A stretch of 64,000 nt of DNA from Larimichthys crocea. Its lineage: Eukaryota > Chordata > Actinopteri > Sciaenidae. The translations under genes and the position numbers were made by a program. The notes under the pieces were generated by a model, which did not search any database, had not been told where the DNA came from, and saw only the letters and a program-made list of their open reading frames with translations. How positions within the stretch are numbered: position 1 is the stretch's first letter; every line of letters begins with the position of its first letter. The DNA lies in NCBI RefSeq assembly GCF_000972845.2, contig NC_040018.1, forward strand, positions 19,551,868 through 19,615,867, read 5' to 3'. Below, in pieces: positions 12,301-28,640 of the stretch.

Positions 12301-14118
12301 CAACCCTGGTGTGTGATAGTGAGCACAGACCTGGCAGCACAGCTGATTCCCAGAGCTTGTCCCTCCATTAGAGGCCTCAAACGGGGTCACATCGAAGGCC
12401 AAGCACCACAGACTTAGTCATCTCGACGTAAAAACTCTGAATTCTTACACCGACTTGAACCTAAAGATGGCCTCCCCCGAAGGATGGTTGGCTGTAATCC
12501 AAGGCTTTTGATCAAGAAACAAAACGAGAAAGAAGAGGGCCAAACATATTTTCTGTAAACTGTGAACCTATGTGGTAGACGCATCTATACACAAATTGAG
12601 CTATTTAAAATTGTTCATCAATCTGAAATATTTCTTTTCGAACCATTAAATCGTTGCCTGTGACAGAAGAATCTGAAACATGACACACATGGATACATGG
12701 ATATTTCCTGAAGACTGAATAGTGATATAGTATCTCTTTATTGGTTGAGAAAATGATCATACCTCTTAAGCTAAATAAACCTTTTAAAAACTCACTGAGT
12801 TATCCAAAAAAACACACTGCATCACAAAGCTGAAACCAGACCTGTTTTTATTTATGTGTGGAAGATTCATGTTTCCACAGGACAGCAACGTAACTGATTC
12901 AAACAATGAATCAAACATTTGTCTGACTGAGGAAGCAGAATTGCAGCTCAAGGTGCCTCATGATTTTTTTGTAAAAGCATATAAATGTACAATAAATAAA
13001 AATAGCAAAAGCCTAGCTCCATTATTCTCAGTTGGCTGTATTGATTTGTAGTGTCCCTTTAACATGCCGTTAGGTGTGTGACAGGATGATCCCACAGCTT
13101 TGTGAGAGAGCCAAAGATTTTCACACATCTCATTGAGCGTCTGGTGAGAGACACCACAGTCTGTCCTTCTCCTCACTTTGAAAATCAATAATAAGCTTCT
13201 ATGTGCTCATTCACGTGTCTTCCCGGACGGATGCCCGAGGCACAGATTTGTATTCATCTCAACTGGATTGAAAGATTTTGGATTTTATGTCCAACCCCCG
13301 TGGAGATTTAAGAGCTACTGACTCAATGCGATGAGAGTTTGATCCTGTGTAATACTTAAACACTGGTGTTTGTTTGAGAGGTTTTAGAAAGGTCTGTGTC
13401 TCCCCCTTGTGGCCATTACAGGAATTTACAAAACAAAAGTTGGTGAAAGTGTTTGTGTGCAACAAAAAATATTATGAAAAATGTAATTTCCCTTATGTGA
13501 CTCACTTTCAGGTCCAGTAAAAACAAAAAGTAGATGAATAAAAAGAAGAAAAAAAAACAAAAGAAACAATCAACAAACTCAAACAAGTGCTTTACTGGGA
13601 ATTGTATTATTTGAAGATGTTTAAATATCGATCAAGTATTAATAATAATGTCAGTGACATCAGAGGTGCTAGCTAGAGACAGGTAATTGTTTTACCATTG
13701 GTTGCAGTATCATTCACACCAGCTGTGATCTGAAAGTTGTCACTGACCAAACCAACAAGTTCCTCATCTGACAGAGACATGCAGACGACATCATCTATAC
13801 AGACTTCACTATACGCCATTGGCTGATGTATCGGGCAAGTTTTAACAAGACATACAGTCCACCAAATGATAGTGAAAGATAAGACAGTTTCACATATGGG
13901 CTGAGTTGCCTGTGGTCAGTGACATCATCGGACAGGACCTCTTCCTCATTCAGATTGACTCACTGATATCTGGGCCACTCGTGATTTGAAACACGGTTTA
14001 TACGGCTAAGTGACCTTCAATAACTTTATTTAAATTGCTGGTAAGTGATTAGGTCCTGTAAGAGACGGTATAATACCGAGGAAAGAAGTGCGTTCAGTTC
14101 AAGGAAGTAACAACTGAG
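12300..14118. other. Upstream flank of pstpip1, no gene seen
   Basis: No exon-like frame is recognisable. The last 60 bases before the pstpip1 start contain a TATA-like GGTATAATACC (about 14067-14077) and GGAAGT, an ETS-type core (about 14102). Both are plausible for a blood-cell gene but are short and unproven. Confidence 0.45.
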
Positions 14119-17100
14119 ATGGTACCTTTGATGTTTAAAGATGCTTTCTGGGTAAGTCTCTCGTGGTGTTGTGCTCTGAAGCTGTGCTTGTTGAAGACTG
14201 AAAGTAAAGTGGTGTCTTTACAGTCATGCAATTTTGTTTGCTGTTTTTATGTTGTATGTTTTACTTTATGTTTTTATGAATTCACATGGTAACTAAACTA
14301 CAAACCAATTTGTTTATTAGAAAGCTAATTTAAAGTACCTGCAAAACAATCACCGGTCATCTGCCGCACTAACTGAACTGCTACACTGATATCACACAAT
14401 GTAAATTTAAAACAACACTCTATGGAACAATTACAAAATTTGATATGAAAAACAAACATATAATAATATCTCTGTTGAGTTCTAGCAATCACTTAACCAA
14501 GAAAGTACTGGTGACTTCATGAATACCACAAAATGTTTCTATTCTGTGCTATGAGTTGAACTATTTGCCTTATTTGACAAACTCGATTGAGGAGAGGCAG
14601 TTTGATGAAGTACTAAGTATGTGTATGGTGCAATCTCACATTTATTTTTGTTAAGCGTTAGTTCTGCATTTTTGCCACATAGTGAGTCCAGGATTAACTC
14701 AATGACCTGTTGCAATAATTCTTGAGCAATGCTGCTCATTACAGTCTTTCTAAGGTTGCTTCTATGTCTTCTCAATACAGGGGTCTGAATTCACATGTCA
14801 TGCCGGGTACGACGCAGTGATCCAAAGGTTACGAGATGGAAGGCAAATGTGCAAAGATGTGGAAGAGCTTTTAAAGATGAGGTAGCATCAGTTTGTATTT
14901 TAGCAGATAAAATGAAAAATAGGTCTCATTATTCTGCATTGATGATTCAGGATACTGAGAGTTTTTGTTATTATCACTGCACCCCTTAACAATACAAAGC
15001 TTAATTAGAACATCTTTAAATGAACATACTAAAAATGACTGAATATCTAGAGGTAATATGACTGTAATCAGTCAATGTCCAGCTAGTCACACCACAATAG
15101 ATTTTTCAAATTATTAAGTTTTAGTACAGCCTACTTAATGATATCGATCTGCGTAGGAGAAATATTCAGCACGACGACTAAGACTGACCGTCAAAGACTG
15201 CAACTAAGTGCAATTTTGACTTACTTGTACTTTACTTGACTGTTGTATACTACATTATACTTCTACTCCACTACGAGTTGTTATTGCACTTTCTACTCTA
15301 CTTTTCTTATGGAGTATTTTTAGACTATGATATAGAGTACTCTTTCACCATTGTACCTATCGAATATAGTATAATGATAGTATAGGATTCATTTAAGGTA
15401 AACGTCAAGATGTAACCAAATCTAACAAAAGAAATCAACAGGAAGAATATCTTTGTTATGCTATTACTACCTAATTCATCTGTTATAACATACATATACA
15501 CATGTATATATACACACATACATACATACATACATACATACACACATACATACATACATACATACACACATACATACATACATACTATATACTGTTAAGT
15601 TGTTGTTAAATGTTGAGGTTCAGGATTTTTAAAAAAGTGTTCATACTGCACAGGGCACTAGCAGAAGAGAAGTACGGGAAGGAACTGGTGACTATTGCTC
15701 ACAAAGCTGGAGGACTCACAGAGATAAGGTAAAGTAGCATGAGTGGTCTGATGGCTTTGTGGTCAATATTGTGTACTGTACATACGTACTGTACACTTAC
15801 AAGCAAAACATCAAAACATATAAACTCTAGTTTGGAACTCTAGTCACATTTTGTTGAAAGACATTGTAATGAGGTTAAAACTTTATTTAATGTTGAATGA
15901 AACTGACCTGTGACACAGAATAAACACCAGTCAGCCGCCTGTGAGTCATATTCTTTTCAGAGGAAACACATTTGTGCGTGTATCAGAGGCAGAGAAAACA
16001 AACAGAGATTGTGTGTGTGCTTGAGTGTGTGTGTGTTTACCACACTACCAGTTTCTCTGCAGTACCCCCCTCTGTCCCCCTCTCTCGGTGGTAAAGAGGT
16101 CTTATCTATTGCCAGTTTCCTGTTTCAATAATTTACACTCTTTCAGCAAATACCAGCGAGGTGACCTTGATACTACTTTACACTGTTCAGTTTAAACTGC
16201 TTTTTTTTTTGTAGCTACTTAGTCAGACAGTGTGTTCTTAAAAAGGAATGGGAAGGAACACATGACACAGATCAAGATCATCTGCATGTGTGTGTTGTAC
16301 AAAAAAACTGCATAACGTGACCACTGAATCATCTCTAATCTTAAATGTACGTTGTTTTTCCAGCACCTTGAGAGCATCCTTAGACCAGTTAAAAACACGT
16401 GAGTCCATCCAACTATTCGGAGCCTTGGACAAATCCAAACAAAGTACAAAATACTGCTTCTATTTCTCTTCTTATAAATTATACTAATTCATTGTAGCTG
16501 TTGTTGTTTTTGGATCCAGAAATTGAGAACATCGGGAACTTTCACATCCAACTCTCTGATACATTGAAAGAGGAGGTGAAAAAGATTGAGACATTCAGAG
16601 AACGGCAGAAAGAGCAGAGGAAGAAGGTACTGTGCAATTTGTGTTGCTTAACAGCTCACTCATTGTACACAAATATCGAAATGAAGTTTGATCACTTACT
16701 CTAGATTAAGGCACATAGAAAGTATTCTTCTTCATCTGTTTGCATATCGCACATGTGCACAGCTGTTAACTCTGTGTAATGCAATACAAGAGTGCTGCAA
16801 GTCCTATTTGTGAAGATTACAATGTTAGGTTTTTGTTCAGAAATGTTGACTCAATCCTGTGGTAGTTTAAATCCTGTTGCAGGTAAAGTATTTGCAAAGC
16901 GAAGTAATGCACGGACCAGTACACTGCAGTATTATAAGTAAAGGTTAGATCTACAGGAAGCTGAACAACTTATTTCAGCATTTTCATTTAGATCACTTTT
17001 CTACAACACGTTAGGAACGAACTGTGGGTCACAAAGGAATTTACAGTACATGAAAATATCACCTAAAAGCTGTGCATGTTGTCCTTTCTGTTTCCCTTTA

Positions 17101-20100
17101 TAGTTTCAAAGCATCATGGAGAAGGTTCAGAAGAAAAAGGTTTCCTTGTACAAGAAGACCATGGAGGTATAATATTTATTCCAGTAATCACTCATTGAAA
17201 AGAAATTGGTTTGATGACAAACCTTATACGGCCATAAGTGGTAGGCTAAAAATAGAAATCACTCCACATGTCTTCCTGTCCTTAGTGAAACTATATAGCT
17301 TCTGTGGTTTCTGTTTCTGTTTCTCACAGTCTAAGAAGAACTACGAGCTGAGATGCAAAGAGGCAAACGAGGCAGAGCAGGGGGCTGAGAAGAAAAATCC
17401 AGACAAGGTGCAATACCTAAATGACCTACCTTACTATAAAAGCAAGGCCAACATGTGGATTTGGATTCAAACTTTCAAAGTGTTTCATTTAGACTTTTGT
17501 CTTTGCACACAACTTCACTACAAAAATGACTATCACTTCAGTTCTGTTTATTAACTACAACTTTCCAGTTAAATTGGAAGGCAACATAACATTTTCTGCA
17601 ATTGTGCAGAGTAATGATCTCACCAGCTTGTAATCAGATGTCTTACAGCTCATGCTTGTTGCTTCCTGTGTAATATTTATTTCACAGGCTCGTCAGAAGG
17701 CTAAGCAATGCAGACAGGCAGCCAATGAAGCAGGTATGACCTAGAAGCATGTTTCACCTCAATAATATTTCTAACCAACATACATTTGTATTTTACTGGA
17801 CTTTCTCAAAACAGCTACCACTGATTATCTATTTGTGAACAATACTTTATGCAAAAGTGTACTGTACATTATCATTTTCATGTTTCATCTCTAACTATAA
17901 GCATCTTTAATGACACTAATTTCTCACAGAGAGGCTGTACTTTACCAGCATTATTCAACTAGATGAAGTTCGCCAGGACTGGGAAGAAACACACACAAGT
18001 ACATGTGAGGTACTGTGGACTATATTCCGCTAGTCTACCTGCATTGCCATCTCACATAGTCACAACCCAGAACAAAGTTTTCCAACCACAGACGCACCAC
18101 ATCCCCTAATCTGTACAATGTATACTTCTCCTGCCTTGCTGCTGACCAGCAGGGACATTTTATACTGCAGAGTGTATGCTAAAAATAAGATATCAAACCC
18201 ACAATCATGTTTCATTATCATACAAGTCTATTTCTGCTCAGAGATTTTTTAAGGTGCATTATAATTAGCAGCATTCAGATGACACAGTCAGTGTAAAATA
18301 AAACAAAAGATTGGCTCTGCAGACATTTGTGGTAGAATAGAAACAAGTGGCGTGTATGTGTTTGTCAGGTGTTCCAGCAGCTGGAGGGAGATCGCATCAG
18401 CATGCTCAGGTATGCTCTCTGGGACCATTGCAATCATTTCTCCATGCAGTGTGTCAATGATGATGAGGTAAGCTTACTTTATTTATTTATTTATTTATTA
18501 TGGAGACAAATGCAGCTTCACCCCAATGTCCCACCTGAGTGTTTGGTCTTAACTCAGGTTCAAAATGTAGATGAAATTTTCAATTCAGAAATGTAGTAAT
18601 GTTGCAATTTGGTTATTTAGATGTTGTTTCTGTGTTGGTTAAACTACAGTGCTTAATCTACACAGCGGTGGGGCTGAAATCAATGTCACAATACATACAT
18701 AATAGAATAGCAAACAGTCCTAAGTGTTAGAAATGGCACATTTTAGGATACCATGGGTTAAATGCATGCACTGAAAATCACATCTAAAGCAACAGATGTG
18801 GACAATCCCTACTATTTCACACACATAGAGCTCACTCACAGAGCACAACAGGTGGAGTTGAGATCAGCTGATGAGATCAGTATATGACCAGCGTGGACCA
18901 AGACAAACTTGACACACAGATCACCCAAACAACACTGCACAGCTGTCCATAAACGGCACATTAGCCTACTCAGACCACAGCAGCTTAATGAGTCAAGACA
19001 CACCAGCAGCAGATCAGATGTGCTGCTTAGGCTACCATGACCACAGTGAGGGAGGATTAAATAGTAAGCGTGGACACACAAAGTCAGGCTTACAAATAGA
19101 CCCCAATATTGAAAATATATTCAAACTCACCATTTGACGTTTTCAAAGCAGCACAAGCCCGCCGGTTGTTTGTTGAAAGACGGTCTCACACCTCTTCTGT
19201 CCGAAAAAAAAAAACATCATACCAGAATAAAATATTCAAACTTAACAAAACTAATTAAAAAAGAAACAGCTAACTAACTAGCTGGTTAGCTGCAGGCATC
19301 TTCCTCCCAGGTGTGTTCATGTGAGTGATATGTTCTATGACCGTAATACCTGTCTTAGATGTTACCACTTCATTACCATAACACCTGAATGCGGGGACAC
19401 AAAAAGTTAATTTGTCCCCATAGACTGTATTTTTTTTTCAAACTTTATTGAAAAGACAAACAAACAAACAAATAAGGAATTCAGTCATACTAGTTCACAT
19501 TGTACAGTAGTAACATAGCATCGGCATAGTTGCATGATAGTATACTAAGACTCAAAAAGAAAAAGCATGAAAACAAAAAAGCAAAAATAAAACTTGACAG
19601 ACTTTGTAATCTTACAAAGACTATAAAAACGTGGGCGTCATATCTGGACAGTGGCCATCTTGGCAGTCCTGCCACACTGCTGCCTCCTGGCTTACCTAAA
19701 AATGTGCAAAGATGTGGACCCTTGGTGGACATAGGGTGGACTGAATAAAGCTTGGTTGCTCAAACAAGCCACCTGTAACAGCGTCTACCTGCCCATTAAA
19801 GTGCCCACACTGTTAATTATATGTACGTTTGAGCCTTAATATAACTTCAACAGTTGAGTTACATAGAAATTCACCCTCAGTACAGTTGTCAAGAACAGGA
19901 AAATTAGTTATAGAGACCAAAACTGTTTTCTGTAAACATGTTTCTGCTGTGAAGTTGAGCATTTTAGTATGGGGGCTTATGGATATTGATTTGTTCTGTA
20001 GCCAGCCTCAAGTGGCCATTTGAGGAACTGCAGTTTTTGGCACTTGGCTTTACTTCACACAGCCATGGAGGTTGCCAGTGGTACTAACCAGTCAGTCGGT

Positions 20101-21811
20101 CTGCCACTTTGGTCCTGACTGAAATAGCTCAACAACCACAATAACCACTGAATAAATTGCATTTAAACTGTATATAGAGCTTTGTGGTCCCAAGAGGATG
20201 TGCTAATTAGTAAATGTGTGAACATGGTACAGGGTGTACACTGCTAAACATCAACATGTTTATATTGTTTTTGCTGAAGTTAGCATTTAGCTCAAAGCAC
20301 AGCGCCACCGTATCCAGACTTGACTCTTGAAACACTGTCACACATTTGGTCTATGATTTAGCCACTTTTCTTACAAGATCATTTTGTTCTTCATTTATTG
20401 TTTGCATGGATAACTGCACGTGAAGTGAAAGTCTCTAATCAGAGAAATGTTTGCACAGTTGCACCTTTTGAGTTACACAGGAACAGTGCGAAGGTTTGAC
20501 TTCAAATGCCTTTTGTTTTAAAATCAGTCTTACGAGGAAGTGAGAAAGCAACTGGAAAAGTGTGACATCACGACAGACAACAACTATTTCATAGGGATGA
20601 AGAGCACAGGATTGAAGCCTCCAGGTGAGCTGCCACGGTGCGCCATGCATTTGACATGATGTGAAAGTTTTTAATGAAGTTTTCAGAGAAAATTACAAAC
20701 TTGTGTAAGTGAGGAAAAGGTGCCATTACAAAACAACTTGCTTTAGAGCACTTCAAACCTTTCTGTTTCAATCTAGACACACACACAGATAGAAAACACT
20801 TGATCTCACTTCTCATATTTCAGCTTCCCCTTTCCCCTCACAGAGCCCATTTTGTTTGAGAGCTGCAACCAGACGACGATTTCCGGGAACAGCAATGGGC
20901 AAGCTCATTCTGTGGGAGGAGTAGACAACATGTTGAAGAGGTCTGACACAATTCACCACTGGGGGAGGAATTAGGAGGAGACAGTATTGTTACTGTAAAA
21001 CCTGTCAGGGTGTGTGTGTGAATACTTTCAGATTGCTGTGGTAGTAAGAAAACACCTTCCCCTCCTGGCTCTTCCTCTTCTTGTTTTTGACTACTACAAA
21101 ATACAAACCTGAAAGAATCACATGCAGCTGGTATTTAGACCTATTTGTCTGTTGGTCAGAGCATTTCTGTGTATATCCTAAATATCTCTCCTGACCTGGA
21201 TCACTCACTCAGGCGTTCTGATCCCCTCCCTCTTAGTCCTGTGAGCATCAGTGTGGACAGTCCTCAAAGCTCACGATCAGCACTGACATGTGTTGACGAG
21301 TGTAAGTTCTACACTAACGTCTTCATCACTTTACATTTTTGAATTATATGTTAATATAATAAATACATAAATATAAAAGTCAACATTTTACATTTCCCTA
21401 CAGCTTCAGCTGAGACTTCAGATGGAGGATATGCACCTCTACAACGCCTCCAGTACGCAGCACCACTGGCCACAGAATCACCTGATAGAGATTTCTACGT
21501 TGTACTTTATGAATTCTCTGCACAGGTGATCACTATAAACACATTATCTAGTGATTATACAGTATGTGAAAGAGATAATGTAGGTATTTAGGGAGTTTTC
21601 AGTGGAAAAAAATATTGTTTTTGTCATCCTCTGTGATCTGTAACTAACATTTATCATCTTTGTTCATGCTGACTGGTCAGGAAGAGGACGAACTGTCTGT
21701 CAGTAGAGGAGAGCTGGTCCGAGTTTTGGAGAGAGGAGAAGATGGTTGGTGGGTAGTGGAGAAGATGGGGCTGAGTGGAATGGTACCAGGAAACTATCTG
21801 GCCAAAATCTG

Positions 21812-21812
<1 letters not shown>
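14119..21812 (+). CDS. pstpip1: Proline-serine-threonine phosphatase-interacting protein 1 (F-BAR and SH3 adaptor)
   Basis: Joined exons: 14119-14151, 14781-14881, 15654-15728, 16364-16398, 16520-16626, 17104-17166, 17330-17407, 17688-17733, 17930-18009, 18369-18467, 20528-20624, 20844-20940, 21213-21301, 21404-21525, 21681-21812. They total 1,254 nt and give 417 aa with every phase agreeing; human PSTPIP1 has 416. Residues 1 to about 255 form the F-BAR domain (FKDAFW near the N-terminus, [31 protein letters not shown]). A variable linker follows, and an SH3 domain fills about 363-417 ([16 protein letters not shown]). In mammals the protein bends membranes and links PTP-PEST phosphatases, WASP and pyrin in blood cells. 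The start was chosen because the next exons continue it in phase and it has a purine at -3. The exon 12 donor is GTCTGA, a weak match. I cannot tell which teleost paralogue (a or b) this is. Confidence 0.93.
15488..15590. repeat. (ATAC)n tetranucleotide microsatellite in pstpip1 intron 2
   Basis: A run of CATA/ATAC units with interruptions, about 60 bp upstream of the acceptor of exon 3 (15654). Confidence 0.9.
19416..20100 (+). mobile_element. Fish interspersed repeat, interrupted by a retroposed insert
   Basis: The sequence from about 19630 to 20100 (landmarks: GTGGGCGTCAT, TGCCTCCTGG, ACTGTTAATTATATG, GCCAGCCTCAAGTGGCCATT) matches a repeat I recognise as abundant in percomorph fish. Its left end (about 19416-19429) is separated from the rest by the insert at 19430-19617. 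A truncated reverse copy lies at about 45129-45262. It sits in pstpip1 intron 10. I do not know its superfamily. Confidence 0.55.
19430..19617 (-). mobile_element. Retroposed insert nested in an older repeat
   Basis: The insert begins with a run of T followed by the complement of AATAAA (TTTATT at 19444-19449). Read on the minus strand it therefore ends with a poly(A) signal and a short poly(A) tail. It is flanked by AGACTGTA (19422-19429) and AGACTATA (19618-19625), an 8-bp near-identical target duplication. This is the signature of an RNA-derived insertion into the surrounding repeat. The parent element is not recognised. Confidence 0.6.

Positions 21813-21850
<38 letters not shown>
21813..21850. 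repeat. (AC)n microsatellite starting at the pstpip1 stop codon
   Basis: About 19 AC units begin at the first base after the TGA stop, so they form the start of the 3' untranslated region. The C-terminal codons themselves are unaffected by repeat slippage. Confidence 0.95.
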
Positions 21851-21852
<2 letters not shown>

Positions 21853-21936
21853 CAAAAACAACAACAACAAAATACATACAAATGACATCACATGCATAAT
21901 CACACACCAAAACATGTGCATGTGCATATGCTTAAA

Positions 21937-23249
21937 AATAAAAAGTATCCATGCTGTGTTAATCTTGCACGCAACACTTCACGCACACATTCACAGACAC
22001 ATTAACACCTACAGATAACTTTCTCAGGCTTTCTAGGTGAGTGTTTGAGTGTTCTCTGAGCAATTTACAAAAGTTATAGAAAGTGAGATCTTTTGTTTAT
22101 TTATACAGTAAAAGCTTTCCAGAAAGACTACTGAATTGATCCGTGGGATTATTATTTATTAAGCCTTAATTAGACATTACATTGTAACCCTGCTACCTCA
22201 GGTGTTGTACAGCTGGGATTTTCACATCCAAACTCCTCATGCTTTCCAATAATGTACACCTAGTACAGTCTCATGAATGATAAACCAACCGGTGCTGGAA
22301 ATTTGAGTGGACTGTGGACTCGGCTCTGCATAACAAAAATAGTATAACTTTTTTTAAAATCAACAATCCAAACTCTGATCATCATATTATAAAGAAATAA
22401 CTGATAAATTATTTTATCTCCAATTGATAAGGAACCATAGCTGTGTCAGTTGACTCAAGCATTGTATTTGATGTGAGCCGTCAGTTACCATTAAATAAAG
22501 TTAAGGGTGTATGATTGAAACTTCCAGCAATACGGACCGCAAACTTCCAAGAGGAAAAAATGGGAACTGGAGCACATTAATTTAGTTACAGCCTTTAATT
22601 GTGCAAACAGAAACATTTCGACTTTGAATATTGAACATGACACCCTCTTTGATTCAATATCCAGTAGATCTGAAATCCTGTTCTGTTATCCAATGACATT
22701 TGTACACCTGCTCTAGGTTGACAATATGTGTTTGCCTCATGTCTTTGTCCATTCTGACTCTGATGAGCACACAGTAGTGCTGAAACATAGTCTGTCTGCA
22801 CAATTAAAGGCTGAAAATCAATCAGTGTGCTTCCATCCTCATCCTTTGAGTGTGTGTGATGAGTCTAAATCAATGGTGCAACAGTGTATAATGATGATTC
22901 AACAGTTGACTTGGTGTAATAGCATGTTCAACTAGCGCCCAGCTTGGTTTTGTCTCTCAGGTTCTTTGTATCATTTCTTGGTCGTAGTTTTGTGTGTGTG
23001 TTTGTGAGCTGGGTAAAATGGAGGGTTACATGTTCTGTACATATGTTATATGTACATATGTTACTATTGCAAATACAAAAATATAATTAATGTAACTGAG
23101 AAAACTTTTCACATTTGTCAACTGACAGAACAGGTATTTGTTTAAACATATTATGTTTCATGCGATTGGTGAAATATCAAATGTTTATGTCTGTATGTAT
23201 AACTGGTAACATATTTACTTTCATATACAGCAATATGGATGAAAATAAA
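21937..23249 (+). terminator. Candidate pstpip1 poly(A) signals and 3' UTR
   Basis: AATAAA occurs at 21937-21942, 22494-22499 and 23244-23249. The first would give a short 3' UTR and the last a 1.4 kb one. Which is used cannot be decided from sequence. No other gene is visible between 21.9 and 24.3 kb. Confidence 0.5.
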
Positions 23250-23267
23250 CAGTCAAGTTGAAATGAG

Positions 23268-23273
23268 TTTATT
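23268..23273 (-). terminator. Candidate tspan3 poly(A) signal
   Basis: AATAAA on the minus strand, about 1.03 kb beyond the tspan3 stop. It lies within 30 bp of the distal pstpip1 signal on the opposite strand. Confidence 0.5.
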
Positions 23274-24305
23274 TGTCTCCTCTCTGTTCTCCAGTCAATA
23301 CACAATATTTGTTTGACTTTTTTTTTTCCTGTGGTACTAGCTAAATATCTAGGGGTCAATTTAACAGCTCCAAAATATTAAAACGGTGCACACTTTCACA
23401 AAAATGTAGAAAATAATGTTCTTTATAGCAGGATTATAGCTAACAAACTAAACAAGAGAGATTTTCTGACTGTAACAAACTGAATCTACACAGGTTTCAG
23501 GTAACACTGATAATACTCGTACTAATAGCACTGGAGACTAAAAGGTTAATTCACAATTTATATATTGGCAATGCCTCACTATTGAAGCCTGATTGAGAAA
23601 ACATCCACACCAAAACAGAATGTACATTATTCACAACCTGAATATTTGTGAATATGAAGAACCCTTTCTACCAAACATGGCTTTGAGAGACAAAACACAA
23701 GAGCTGCTCCACAAACTAAAATGTTAAGACTTAAAAACACTGAATCTGTTCTGTCTTTTTCATTTTCACAAAGTCTGGTCAAATCAAGTTCTTAGGAATA
23801 ATGTACATATCCTTTTTAGCATAGCTTTTCCATTTAAACAACCATGAAATATCTCCAGAGCTCCAGTTGTAGTGCAAACTAGCACACAAGGAAATACATT
23901 CTAACACTCCCAAACATATTTTCACACATATGCTCCAAATTACCTCTCATCATCCTCAGGGATGAGCTCAAATTTTAAGAAGCCACAATTAAAAAAAAAA
24001 AGTCAGCATCAACATCAATAATGTCAATTAGCCATATACAACTTTGGCCTCTGTAAATATTTAAGTATTTGTAAGAAAACAAGGAACATTTAAAGTAACA
24101 GTAACTCACAAAGCATGTCAATAAATAACTGGTTTCCCCTTGAAGCCCCCACCCACCCAAACCACATCACCAGTGTTCGCTACTTTATGATGAATTGTGC
24201 AAGGTGTGCTTGAGCTTATATAACTACAGCTGAAATCTACTGTGGACATGTCCGGTGACGCTCCTTTTCATTTTCTGAGTGCTTTGTTTGGCCCGCCTGC
24301 GTCCT

Positions 24306-28024
<3,719 letters not shown>

Positions 28025-28114
28025 TTATTCAGCGCTCGACCAATGAGAGGGGGACACGTGTTCCCGATGACGTCGCCATTCAAAACAAACTGTGATGGAG
28101 GACATTTGAAGACA

Positions 28115-28470
28115 GAGCCCTGCAACAGTGTTCACACGCAGAGATCTGCAACAGTGTTTACAGACAGAGATCTGCAACAGTGTTTACCAGAGATCTGCAA
28201 CAGTGTTTACAGGCAGAGATCTGCAACAGTGTTCACAGGCAGAGCCCTGCAACAGTGTTTACAGGCAGAGCTATGCAACAGTGTTCACAGACAGAGCCCT
28301 GCAACAGTGTTCACAGGCAGAGCTATGCAACAGTGTTCACAGACAGAGCCCTGCAACAGTGTTCACAGACAGAGCTATGCAACAGTGTTTACAGACAGAG
28401 CCCTGCAACAGTGTTTACAGGCAGAGCCCTGCAACAGTGTTTACAGGCAGAGCCCTGCAACAGTGTTTAC
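28115..28470. repeat. 26-bp minisatellite, about 14 copies
   Basis: The unit is close to GAGCCCTGCAACAGTGTTTA plus CAGGCA. Fourteen copies are countable; one (the third) lacks 3 bp. The variable trinucleotide after GAG alternates CCC, ATC and CTA. The array is stop-free in all three plus-strand frames, producing overlapping open frames of 133-163 codons. These are a by-product of a 26-bp unit without stops and I do not call them genes. It lies about 210 bp upstream of the tspan3 start codon. Confidence 0.95.
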
Positions 28471-28522
28471 GTGCATTGCTTTCAGATATGTATATTGCAG
28501 CTTTTGACTTCAATCACTCAGA

Positions 28523-28640
28523 CTTTATTTGTATGGCGTTGTTCATACAAAACATGTAATACAAAGTGCTTCACACAATAAAATAAAAAAACAACACCCA
28601 ACACCGCCCACCCCTAACCCCCTATCCCACCCCATTATAA
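28523..28640. mobile_element. Fragment of a fish interspersed repeat (retroposon-like)
   Basis: The phrase ACTTTATTTGTATGGCGTTG followed by CATACAAAACATGTAATACAAAGTGCTTCACA matches the end of a repeat widespread in teleosts. It directly abuts the minisatellite. Family identification is from memory. Confidence 0.45.

Noticed and set aside
15488..15590. Possible CRISPR-like array of short repeats
   Set aside because: It is a plain ATAC tetranucleotide microsatellite in a vertebrate intron, without unique spacers.
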